A stretch of DNA of 64,000 nucleotides from Nostoc sp. CENA543 (GTDB taxonomy: Bacteria; Cyanobacteriota; Cyanobacteriia; Cyanobacteriales; Nostocaceae). Shown in pieces: positions 37,075-45,068 of the stretch. Position 1 is the first letter of the stretch. The number at the start of each line of letters is the position of its first letter. The notes below the pieces were generated by a model that worked only from the letters and a program-made list of their open reading frames with translations, did not search any database and was not told the origin of the DNA. A program made the position numbers and the translations under genes. The stretch lies in NCBI RefSeq assembly GCF_002896875.1, contig NZ_CP023278.1, positions 5,402,501-5,466,500 on the forward strand, read 5' to 3'.

Positions 37075-39438
37075 GTGAAACAGCTTCACGGTAATAATTT
37101 TATTTTGGGTGCTGCTGCTTTATTATTTCTGGCGGCACAACCAGTATCAGCACAAATTACACAAGTTAATGAAGTCAAATTAGCTCCTGTTAATGGCGGA
37201 GTAAGCGTGACTTTAAAAACCTCTGCTGGCTCTCGTCCCCAAGTTTTTACGACGAAACGAGGTAATACCTTAGTTTCCGATGTCATCAACACCCAGTTGC
37301 GTTTAAAGCAAGGCAATAATTTTCGCCAAGAAAAACCAGCTCCTGGAATTGCCTCTGTTGAAGTTGTCCAGCTTGATGCTAATAGTATTCGGGTAATAGT
37401 CACTGGCGATAATGATGCACCTAGTGGTCAACCTGTAGTCAGAAAGTCTGACGGTATTACCCTCAGCTACACCCCATCAACCGGGACTACAGCATCAGTG
37501 CCAATTACCACAACACCACCTCCAGCTACCGCAACCCCCGGAGCTACTCCTGCTCAACCAGGTGCAGTCCCCAATGTACTTGTCCCCAACCCAGAAATCA
37601 CCATTGATGGTAGGCCAGCACAACCAGCAGGCGTGGGTCAACCTGTTAGCCAAGCACCACCATTATTACCCAGAGCCGTCCCCCCACCAGTGGGAGACAT
37701 TGCTGTTGCCGTTACAGATGCTTCTCCTAGCACTATAGATTTAGGCTCACAAGAACGTGTGCCGCGTTTAGTGTTGCGGGATGCACCAGTCCGTGAAGTG
37801 TTATCATTGCTGGCGCGTGCGGCTAATCTCAACTTGGCTTATATCGGCGGAGAAGGCAGTAAAGATGGCCAAGCAATTCAGCAAACCATCTCTCTAGATA
37901 TAGAAAACGAACCTGTGCAGGATGTATTTAACTATGTCTTGCGCCTGAGTGGTTTAGAAGCTAACCGCAGCAACAGAACAATTTTTGTAGGGCCAAAACT
38001 GCCTAACTCCACTCGTGACGTAGTTATGCGGAGTTTGCGACTTAATCAAGTCAGTGTGGGAGTGGCTTTAAATTTTCTGGTGGGCTTAGGTGCAGAAACA
38101 GCTGTCAGCCGGGAACGTCAAGTAACTAACGTTAGTGCAGTACCAGTAGGAACTGGCGTTGCACCCGTAACCCAAACCCAGACTACTACAGAAACTAGAG
38201 TAGAAACTCAACGAATTAACTATACAGATTCGACTCCACTACTGCGGGGTTTACAGGCTTTAGGGGATGAGCGTACCAATGCTTTGACATTAATTGGCCC
38301 TCCTAAGTTAGTTGAGATGGCGATGACTCAATTAACTCAACTCGATATTCGCCGTCGTCAGGCGGTCGTTAATGTCAAAATTATCGATGTTAACCTCACA
38401 GGAAACCAGGACTACAGCGCGAGTTTTTCCTTTGGTATTGGGAATAACTACTTCTCTGTGGATGGTGGTGCAGCATCTCTCAATTTTGGTGGTTCTAGGC
38501 CAGCTACTAGCACGGAAGCGAGGAATAGTGTCACTAGTACACCTACAACCACTAATCCAGTATCCGATGCGGGTGTGTTTTTCAATCCGGTTAGAGGTGC
38601 TGCTAGCACTAATCCGTTAGAGCCGGGTATTACAGAAATTACTCCAGCTACTCCTCCAACAACAACTTTTGAAAATATACCTATCGAAATTGATCCTACT
38701 ACTGGTCAGACAACAAGATTTCAACTCGTACCGAGGACAACTCCGGGAACTCCTGAGAAACTGACTTATTCTCTTCCTACCATATACCAGTTTCCCAAGC
38801 GTCTTCTTGCTAGTTTGCAGGCTCAAGTAACAAATGGTAATGCCAAGATTTTGACTGACCCAACTTTAATTGTGCAGGAAGGTCAAACTGCTAATGTCAA
38901 ACTCACTCAAGAAGTGGTGGGCAATATTAAGAGTGAAACCACCCGTGGTGATGGAACTTCTACCCAAACAGTGACTGCTGAGAAAACCGACGTGGGTTTA
39001 ACTTTAGCTGTGAAACTTGATCGAATTGACGACAATGGCTTTGTTTCTTTATCAGTTGCTCCAGTTGTCAAAGCACCGCAATCTTCAGCTGTACTCAATG
39101 TTTCCGGTAATAGCCAAACAATTTTCTTGGTATCTGAACGTTCTTTGAATTCTGGTTTGATTCGTCTGCGAGATGGTCAAACGCTAATTCTCTCAGGTAT
39201 TATTCAAGACCAAGACCGGACAAGTGTGTCTAAAATCCCTATCTTGGGTGACATTCCTCTGATTGGTTCACTCTTTAGAAGTACAAACAGAACCAACGAA
39301 CGTCGAGAAGTGATTGTACTTCTCACACCGCAAATTATGGATGATTCAGAAAACTCGGCTTACGGTTATAACTACACACCTAGTCCACAGGTGCGCCAAG
39401 TTCTGGAACGTCGGGGTTTACGCACACCTAAGCGATAA
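37075..39438 (+). CDS. pilQ: Type IV pilus secretin PilQ
   Basis: 787-residue outer-membrane secretin through which the pilus exits. Signal peptide at 1-25 (LGAAALLFLAAQPVSAQ), AMIN domain (about 27-115, peptidoglycan-binding), a long Pro/Thr-rich linker (about 130-200), secretin/TonB short N-terminal domain with VPRLVLRDAPVREVLSLLARAANLNLAYIG (quoted blocks LVLRDAPVREVLSLLA and ANLNLAYIG), and the secretin core with KILTDPTLIVQEGQTA and LRDGQTLILSGIIQD...KIPILGDIPLIGSLF. GTG start at 37075 with an AGGAA-like Shine-Dalgarno. The signal, domain order and operon context all agree. Confidence 0.95.
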   Translation: MKQLHGNNFILGAAALLFLAAQPVSAQITQVNEVKLAPVNGGVSVTLKTSAGSRPQVFTTKRGNTLVSDVINTQLRLKQGNNFRQEKPAPGIASVEVVQLDANSIRVIVTGDNDAPSGQPVVRKSDGITLSYTPSTGTTASVPITTTPPPATATPGATPAQPGAVPNVLVPNPEITIDGRPAQPAGVGQPVSQAPPLLPRAVPPPVGDIAVAVTDASPSTIDLGSQERVPRLVLRDAPVREVLSLLARAANLNLAYIGGEGSKDGQAIQQTISLDIENEPVQDVFNYVLRLSGLEANRSNRTIFVGPKLPNSTRDVVMRSLRLNQVSVGVALNFLVGLGAETAVSRERQVTNVSAVPVGTGVAPVTQTQTTTETRVETQRINYTDSTPLLRGLQALGDERTNALTLIGPPKLVEMAMTQLTQLDIRRRQAVVNVKIIDVNLTGNQDYSASFSFGIGNNYFSVDGGAASLNFGGSRPATSTEARNSVTSTPTTTNPVSDAGVFFNPVRGAASTNPLEPGITEITPATPPTTTFENIPIEIDPTTGQTTRFQLVPRTTPGTPEKLTYSLPTIYQFPKRLLASLQAQVTNGNAKILTDPTLIVQEGQTANVKLTQEVVGNIKSETTRGDGTSTQTVTAEKTDVGLTLAVKLDRIDDNGFVSLSVAPVVKAPQSSAVLNVSGNSQTIFLVSERSLNSGLIRLRDGQTLILSGIIQDQDRTSVSKIPILGDIPLIGSLFRSTNRTNERREVIVLLTPQIMDDSENSAYGYNYTPSPQVRQVLERRGLRTPKR

Positions 39439-40032
39439 TTCGTAATGGGCTGCGCCCCGCTACGCTAACGTAATTCGTAATTCAAAAAAGTTAGCTGTGT
39501 CTAGGTTTTGGTTTGATATCTGTTGGTTTATTTTGGCGAATTGATATTAGGAAGAAAATGCAATCTACTAGATAAGCCACAAGCTTTTGAGCTTTGTGGT
39601 ATTTTTTTTGACAGCATTGAAGACAAAAAGCTGTGCCATCTACATTCTTAGGGAACATCAAAAAATAAATTATCAGGAATTGATGGTTGGGTAGGGGATG
39701 CGTCAGTGCAATAGAACCTAACAATAAGTAGCCCTCATGAACTGCGTACACAAGAAAACATGAAAAAGTCTTTCCCTTACACCCCTATACCCTTATACCC
39801 CTACACCCCTTTTTCAAGTCAGAACGGTGTAAATAATTAAAGGTTGGTAGTGTTCGCGCAGCGTCTCGTAGAGAGGACTTTAGTCCTCAAATAAGGACTG
39901 AAGTCCTTACTACAAAACGAATTTTCTAATTTTTACATTGCTTAATGTAGTTTGGTTTTTTCGCACCGACTTACTTATTGCAAAATATGGCAAACTCTTG
40001 GTATCAGCCAATATCCTGGGGAGAAATCAACT
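39439..40032. other. Repeat-rich intergenic region
   Basis: About 590 bases. It contains a GGGCTGCGCCCCGCTACGCTAACG unit at about 39446-39470 (same family as at 32312), a reversed CACCCCTATACCCTTATACC tandem array (about 39779-39812) and the second 67-base element (39847-39913). An open frame on the minus strand at 39491-39751 has no family resemblance and is not called. The Shine-Dalgarno GGGGAG for the next gene is at 40018-40023. Confidence 0.65.
39847..39913. repeat. 67-base dispersed element, copy 2
   Basis: Same orientation and ends as 32167-32233; three base differences, all in the loop between the two GGACT...AGTCC palindromes. The palindromic stems are unchanged, which points to selection for, or origin from, a foldable RNA or DNA structure. 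Confidence 0.85.
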
Positions 40033-40674
40033 ATGGTGGCGATAACACACCCAGCAGAAACTAGAAGTTTACTTCACAACATCAGCTGGCAAACTTTTAA
40101 AACTATGCTCCTGGAGATGGGTACAGAGCGCAGTTCCCGACTGGCTTACGACAATGGAATAGTAGAAATTATGTCCCCACTGATGCCACACGAAAACTCT
40201 AACCGTCTCATAGAGGTATTTGTCGGTGTCCTATGTGAAGAATTTGGTTTAGAAATTAAACGTTCTGGTTCTTTGACTTTAATGCGGGATGATTTAGAAC
40301 GGGGAGCAGAGCCAGATAGTAGCTACTATATCCAAAATGAAGCTTTAGTGAGAAATAAAGAAAATATTGACCTAGCAACTGACCCACCGCCTGATTTGGT
40401 GCTAGAGGTGGAATATTCCCGTTCTGCAATAGACAAATTGAAACTGTATGCAGCGATGGGAGTTCCTGAGTTTTGGCGTTATAACGGCACTACATTAAGA
40501 ATTTATCAACTTACAGACGGACAATATTCAGAAGTGCCAATGAGTATGATTTTTGCACCTGTCCCAGTGAGGGAGATTCCCCAATTTATTTCAGCAGCTA
40601 AACAAAATGGGGAAGTTTCTACTACTCGTGCTTTTCGTGCTTGGGTAAAAGAGAAACTTGCATCCCAGTCTTAG
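40033..40674 (+). CDS. Uma2-family putative nuclease
   Basis: 213 residues from ATG 40033, which has GGGGAG at the right distance; the frame runs further upstream but without similarity. Core motifs: SSRLAYDNGIVEIMSPLMPHE (quoted as LAYDNGIVEIMSP), ERGAEPDSSYYI with the Asp, PPDLVLEVEYSRSAID with the Glu, and the Lys in IDKLKLYAAMGVPEFWRY. It belongs to a different Uma2 subgroup from the tandem pair at 1911-3136. Function uncertain. Confidence 0.85.
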   Translation: MVAITHPAETRSLLHNISWQTFKTMLLEMGTERSSRLAYDNGIVEIMSPLMPHENSNRLIEVFVGVLCEEFGLEIKRSGSLTLMRDDLERGAEPDSSYYIQNEALVRNKENIDLATDPPPDLVLEVEYSRSAIDKLKLYAAMGVPEFWRYNGTTLRIYQLTDGQYSEVPMSMIFAPVPVREIPQFISAAKQNGEVSTTRAFRAWVKEKLASQS

Positions 40675-40851
40675 TTGGCAGGGTGCGGCATTGCCAATTC
40701 TGGGCTTCTCATCTTTAAATACCTAAAGAAAGTTAAGATTTTATTAGGTGATAATAAAAGTTTTTTAAATTTTGTTACGCCGATCGCAGAGAACACACCA
40801 AGCAATTATTGCTTTACATTTTGAATTTTTAATTTTGCATTTTGAATTGTT

Positions 40852-41922
40852 ATGTACGATGTCCTCGATTCCCAATCTGTTTTAGAAGTGTTGCGACCAG
40901 TACAAGACCCTGAACTACGTAAGAGTCTTGTAGAACTCAACATGATTCGCAACGTCAAAATTGAAGGTGGTAAAGTCAGCTTTACTTTGGTTTTAACAAC
41001 TCCCGCTTGTCCCTTAAGGGAATTTATCGTGGAAGACTGTGAAAAAGCTGTGAAAAAGCTACCTGGGGTAACGGATGTCAGTGTCGAGGTCACAGCAGAA
41101 ACACCACAACAAAAAAGCTTACCTGATCGCAATGGTGTTCCAGGGGTGAAAAATATCATTGCTGTTTCTAGTGGTAAGGGTGGTGTCGGTAAAAGTACGG
41201 TGGCGGTGAATGTCGCTGTCGCATTAGCTCAAACAGGGGCAAAAGTCGGTTTATTAGACGCGGATATTTACGGGCCAAATGATCCCACCATGTTAGGTCT
41301 AGCGGACGCGCAAATTGTGGTGCGTTCTACAGAAAAAGGTGAAGTTTTAGAACCAGCATTTAATCATGGTGTCAAATTAGTTTCAATGGGCTTTCTCATT
41401 GACCGAGATCAGCCAGTGATTTGGCGTGGGCCTATGCTCAATGGTGTGATTCGCCAGTTTCTCTATCAAGTGCAATGGGGCGAACTCGACTATTTAATTG
41501 TGGATATGCCACCAGGAACTGGTGATGCTCAGTTAACTTTAACTCAGTCTGTACCGATGTCTGGGGCTGTGATTGTCACCACACCGCAAACTGTAGCACT
41601 GTTAGATTCTCGTAAAGGTTTGCGGATGTTCCAGCAAATGAACGTGCCGGTATTGGGAATGATAGAAAACATGAGTTATTTCATTCCTCCTGATATGCCA
41701 GATAAACAGTACGATATATTCGGTTCTGGTGGTGGTTCTAAAACCGCAGCCGAATTAGGAGTTCCCTTATTAGGCTGTGTTCCCCTAGAGATTTCTACTA
41801 GAATTGGTGGTGATAATGGCGTACCGATAGTTGTCGCTGATCCAGATTCAGCCTCAGCCAAAGCTTTAAAAGCGATCGCCTTAAATATCGCCGGTAAAGT
41901 TTCTGTCGCTGCTCTCACATAG
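40852..41922 (+). CDS. mrp: Mrp/ApbC-family iron-sulfur carrier ATPase
   Basis: 356 residues. An N-terminal MIP18/DUF59 domain (about 1-85, LRPVQDPELRKSLVELNMI) precedes a ParA-like P-loop ATPase with the deviant Walker A SSGKGGVGKST (about 106-116), LLDADIYGPNDPTMLG, and DYLIVDMPPGTGDAQL. This architecture is typical of Mrp/NBP35-type scaffolds that carry Fe-S clusters to apoproteins. The usual CxxC pair of the ATPase domain is not obvious in this sequence (the stretch MIENMSYFIPPDM, where a C-x-x-C often follows, has none), which occurs in some cyanobacterial homologues. Start is ATG 40852. Confidence 0.9.
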   Translation: MYDVLDSQSVLEVLRPVQDPELRKSLVELNMIRNVKIEGGKVSFTLVLTTPACPLREFIVEDCEKAVKKLPGVTDVSVEVTAETPQQKSLPDRNGVPGVKNIIAVSSGKGGVGKSTVAVNVAVALAQTGAKVGLLDADIYGPNDPTMLGLADAQIVVRSTEKGEVLEPAFNHGVKLVSMGFLIDRDQPVIWRGPMLNGVIRQFLYQVQWGELDYLIVDMPPGTGDAQLTLTQSVPMSGAVIVTTPQTVALLDSRKGLRMFQQMNVPVLGMIENMSYFIPPDMPDKQYDIFGSGGGSKTAAELGVPLLGCVPLEISTRIGGDNGVPIVVADPDSASAKALKAIALNIAGKVSVAALT

Positions 41923-41982
41923 TAAATCTTAATTTTTGTCTAATTCCTGGGTGAAAGCTTGGGAATTCAGAGTTATTAATAA

Positions 41983-42100
41983 TCATGGGGCATGGGGTAT
42001 GGGGCATGGGGCATTGGTATAAAATCTACCTTGTCTACTTTGTCTACCTTGTCCCCAATCCCCAATCTCAGTTCCCAATCAACAATCAACAGTCAACAAT
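41983..42100. repeat. GGGGCATGGGGTA units and heptads before rodA
   Basis: CATGGGGCATGGGGTATGGGG, CTACCTTGTCTACTTTGTC and CAATCAACAATCAACAGTC units end five bases before the rodA start codon. The long open frame through them (from 41985) is a by-product of the repeat. Confidence 0.8.
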
Positions 42101-42104
42101 CAAA

Positions 42105-43418
42105 ATGTTATTGAAACGTTCGCTTCCTAAAATTCGTTGGCAGTATTGGGTTAAACCTTGGCAGCAAATAGATTGGCTATTATTTATTCTGCCTGTGGGA
42201 GTCAGCTTCTTTGGCGGCCTCATGATTCTTAGCACTGAACTGAAGCAACCTGTAACAGATTGGTGGTGGCATTGGTTAGTTGCTGGCATAGGTACTTTAA
42301 TCGCATTATTTATCTGTCGATTTCGGTACGAAAATTTACTGCAATGGCGTTGGGTAATATACGCAATTACCAATCTTAGTTTGATTACAGTGATGATTGC
42401 TGGTACTAGTGCTAAAGGCGCACAGCGATGGATTAGCATTGCGGGTTTTAACGTTCAACCATCAGAATTTGCCAAGGTAGGAATCATTATCACATTAGCG
42501 GCTGTATTACATAAAACTACAGCAGCTACTCTACCCAATTTTTTTCGCGCTTTGGCGTTTACAGCTCTACCTTGGTTATTGGTATTTGTGCAACCTGATT
42601 TGGCCACGTCCCTAGTGTTTGGTGCCATAGTTTTAGGAATGTTGTATTGGGCAAATGCTAATCCAGGTTGGTTAATTTTGCTGATATCTCCCGTTATTGC
42701 AGCCATTTCATTTGGTACATCCTGGCCTTTATCAGAACCATTAGTAGTTTTCCATGAAATCCCCATCGGCCCTTTAGGAATTCTTTGGTCGATAGCTATG
42801 GGCGTTTTGGGTTGGCTAACCCTTCCTTGGCGACGATTTGGGATTGCTGGTATTGCTGCTGGAGGCATCAATATGCTGGGCGGTGAACTAGGTGTTTTTG
42901 CCTGGAATCATATTTTGAAAGATTATCAAAAAGACCGCCTAACAACTTTTCTGCGCCCTGGACACGATATATTAGGAGCCGGTTATCACCAACATCAATC
43001 ACGCATTGCTATCGGTGCAGGTGAAATGTGGGGTTGGGGTTTGTTTAAAGGGCCGATGACACAACTGAATTTCGTTCCTGAACAACATACAGACTTTATT
43101 TTTTCGGCTGTAGGGGAAGAATTTGGTTTTGTTGGGTGTTTAGTTGTGTTATTTGTTTTCTGTTTAATCTGCTGGCGTTTACTACACGTTGCTCAAACAG
43201 CCAAAGACAATTTTGGTTCGTTATTGGCGATCGGTGTTTTGTCGATGATTGTGTTTCAATTGATTGTTAATGTTGGTATGACTGTAGGTTTAGCACCTGT
43301 AGCGGGGATACCATTACCTTGGATGAGTTACGGGCGATCGGCAATGTTGACGAATTTCATTGCGCTAGGAATAGTAGAATCGGTAGCTAATTTTCGTCAA
43401 CGGCAGAAGTATTATTGA
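42105..43418 (+). CDS. rodA: Rod-shape peptidoglycan glycosyltransferase RodA
   Basis: 437-residue SEDS-family membrane protein that polymerises lipid II in lateral cell-wall growth, working with a class B PBP. About ten hydrophobic segments are visible. Family motifs: GAQRWISIAGFNVQPSEFAKVGIII (quoted: AQRWISIAGFNVQPSEFAK), VQPDLATSLVFGAI, QHTDFIFSAVGEEFGFVG and AGIPLPWMSYGRSAM. The catalytic Asp lies in the long extracellular loop region near QSRIAIGAGEMWGWGLFKG. The start is ATG 42105 (M-L-L-K-R-S-L); the 40 codons upstream are repeat sequence. Confidence 0.93.
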   Translation: MLLKRSLPKIRWQYWVKPWQQIDWLLFILPVGVSFFGGLMILSTELKQPVTDWWWHWLVAGIGTLIALFICRFRYENLLQWRWVIYAITNLSLITVMIAGTSAKGAQRWISIAGFNVQPSEFAKVGIIITLAAVLHKTTAATLPNFFRALAFTALPWLLVFVQPDLATSLVFGAIVLGMLYWANANPGWLILLISPVIAAISFGTSWPLSEPLVVFHEIPIGPLGILWSIAMGVLGWLTLPWRRFGIAGIAAGGINMLGGELGVFAWNHILKDYQKDRLTTFLRPGHDILGAGYHQHQSRIAIGAGEMWGWGLFKGPMTQLNFVPEQHTDFIFSAVGEEFGFVGCLVVLFVFCLICWRLLHVAQTAKDNFGSLLAIGVLSMIVFQLIVNVGMTVGLAPVAGIPLPWMSYGRSAMLTNFIALGIVESVANFRQRQKYY

Positions 43419-43427
43419 TATTGGAGT

Positions 43428-43512
43428 GGTGAGTGGTGAGTGCTGAGTAATGAGTGCTGAGTGCTGTTAGCGGTAGCGCGGCGTTGAGCAGCGTAATGAG
43501 TGTTGAGTGCGG
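43428..43512. repeat. GAGTGCTGAGTAATGAGTG units with a dispersed unit
   Basis: GTGAGTGGTGAGTGCTGAG heptads flank a dispersed unit (GCTGTTAGCGGTAGCGCGG, about 43462-43485) downstream of rodA. Confidence 0.75.
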
Positions 43513-43616
43513 CTTAAGTCAATAGTTACTATTGGGAAAAGTGAAACTATAAACTATAGACTATGGACTAATCACAGGTATTAAGCTAATAGAAGGAATA
43601 ACTAAGGAAAGAAGTC

Positions 43617-43814
43617 ATGATTCTACCTGGAGCAACTGTTCGTGTTAAGAATCCCGCAGATACTTACTATCGCTATGAAGGACTAGTACAACGGGTCAGT
43701 GATGGTAAAGTGGCTGTGTTGTTTGAAGGCGGAAACTGGGATAAAATCATTACTTTTCGCCTATCGGAACTAGAACCTGTAGAAATCGCTACTGGCAAGA
43801 AAAAAGGAAAATAA
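43617..43814 (+). CDS. ndhS: NAD(P)H dehydrogenase-like complex subunit NdhS
   Basis: 65-residue SH3-like protein. [27 protein letters not shown] (quoted in part: [18 protein letters not shown]) and [22 protein letters not shown] are the conserved blocks of NdhS, the subunit of the photosynthetic NDH-1 complex on the thylakoid membrane that helps dock reduced ferredoxin for cyclic electron flow and CO2 uptake. The short Lys/Gly tail (GKKKGK) is unremarkable. An AGAAGGAATAACTAAGGAAAG leader supplies the Shine-Dalgarno AAGGAA (43603-43612 region). Single-gene unit. Confidence 0.9.
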   Translation: MILPGATVRVKNPADTYYRYEGLVQRVSDGKVAVLFEGGNWDKIITFRLSELEPVEIATGKKKGK

Positions 43815-43819
43815 GTCTT

Positions 43820-44000
43820 AGTCAATAGTCAATAGTCAATAGTCATTAGTCATTAGTCATTAGTCATTAGTCAAAGGATAGTGACTATTGACTCATCGCC
43901 GGCCAAACGCCGCGCTACCGCTAACACCACTCATTACTCATTACTCAGCACCGGCTAAACGCCGCGCTACCGCTAACAGCACTCAGCACTCAGCACTCCC
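43820..44000. repeat. Heptad array with two dispersed units
   Basis: AGTCAATAGTCAATAGTCA and ATTAGTCATTAGTCATTAG heptads (43820-43880), followed by two reverse-oriented dispersed units (GCCAAACGCCGCGCTACCGC near 43900 and GGCTAAACGCCGCGCTACC near 43950) separated by CATTACTCATTACTC. The block reaches to the start codon of the next gene. Confidence 0.85.
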
Positions 44001-44657
44001 ATGCGTCTTCCTCTACCACAGTTTAATACGAGCGATCGCCACCCTAACCACATTGCGGAGGTGATCGAAACTACCTCTACTGAATTTTTGGCACAGTGTC
44101 TAGAACCGGAAGATTTAAGTTTTCCATCTATGCCGCCTTTTGGTAGTTGGGTGCGATCTGTGGATGAGGAATCGGGTAATCAAGTTTATGCCGTAGTATA
44201 TCATGCTACTACCATGCCCGTTGATTCAGTACACCGAGCCGTGGCGTTGGGGTTATCATTGCAAGAATTACGCGAGGAACAGCCGCAAATCTTCGCCATG
44301 CTCAAAACTGAATTTTGGGCGGCGATCGTCGGTTTTGCTCCACCATCAATAATTACAGGTGCTAACCAAAGGGTTTACCAATATCTACCACCACGTCCCC
44401 CCCAAATTCATCAAGCTGTTTATCGGTGTGAACCAGATTTAATAGTTAAATTTACCGAAGAGTTAGATTTTTTGCGGACACTGCTAGCCATTAACAGCGC
44501 ACCAGTGGAAGCTTTAACTGCGGCAGCGATTCGGGAAGTTTACCAATTACGCAAAGCTGACAGGGAATGGCTGATTAAGGCTGGACGCACTCTTAGTGTC
44601 CTCCTCAAAGACGACTACGATCGCCTACGATTTATTTTGAGCCAGATTCACCCATAA
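44001..44657 (+). CDS. HAS-barrel-domain protein
   Basis: 218 residues. The N-terminal about 95 residues (IAEVIETTSTEFLAQCLEPE, FGSWVRSVDEESGNQVYAVVYHATT) look like a HAS-barrel, the beta-barrel domain found at the N-terminus of HerA-type ATPases. The C-terminal half is helical (ALTAAAIREVYQLRKADREWL), with no ATPase motifs. Stand-alone HAS-barrel proteins are common in cyanobacteria with unknown roles. ATG 44001 lies directly at the end of a repeat block and no good Shine-Dalgarno sequence is visible. Confidence 0.75.
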   Translation: MRLPLPQFNTSDRHPNHIAEVIETTSTEFLAQCLEPEDLSFPSMPPFGSWVRSVDEESGNQVYAVVYHATTMPVDSVHRAVALGLSLQELREEQPQIFAMLKTEFWAAIVGFAPPSIITGANQRVYQYLPPRPPQIHQAVYRCEPDLIVKFTEELDFLRTLLAINSAPVEALTAAAIREVYQLRKADREWLIKAGRTLSVLLKDDYDRLRFILSQIHP

Positions 44658-45068
44658 ATAGTTAATTCCCAGATAATTGTTAATTTTTAAGAGTGGCTTT
44701 CCAGATACTTAAGTGTAAGTGAGAAACACCAGAGGGTATTCTAAATTGTGAATTCTCCCGAAGGCGATAGACGATTGCAGAAAATTATTAAAAGGTAATC
44801 ATAGAATCATAGCTTCACCATCGCTCTGACTTTTCACGTCATGTGAAAAAGTCAACGCCAAACCTAAACCCCCAGCCCCCCTTCCCTAGTAGGGAAGGGG
44901 AAGCATCAAAGCCTCTAACGCCACTTGCTACAACGCGGGAAACCAGCGCAATGCAGTGGCTCCTCCTTGCAGGGGAGAGGTACTCTACGAGAAGAGCTTC
45001 GCTCTATGGAGAGGGGTTTTCTAGATACCGTGAAAAGTCAGCACCATCGCTCCTGCAACTCCTAACCT
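44658..45068. repeat. Intergenic region with G-rich hairpin repeats
   Basis: About 410 bases. Contains the hairpin CCCCTTCCCT-AGT-AGGGAAGGGG (44877-44900) and a composite repeat with CTCCTTGCAGGGGAGAGG and GAAGAGCTTCGCTCTATGG (about 44960-45025). An open frame at 44843-45187 is made of this repeat and overlaps the next gene; it is not called. Confidence 0.6.

Noticed and set aside
39491-39751. Minus-strand open frame of 86 codons
   Set aside because: No family resemblance, unusual composition, and it lies in a repeat-rich gap with no convincing Shine-Dalgarno sequence.
41985-42104. 40-codon N-terminal extension of RodA
   Set aside because: Encoded entirely by intergenic repeats; the conserved protein starts at ATG 42105.
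43820-44000. Possible CRISPR array
   Set aside because: Units are 7 bases long and directly tandem, with no spacers of constant length and no cas genes.
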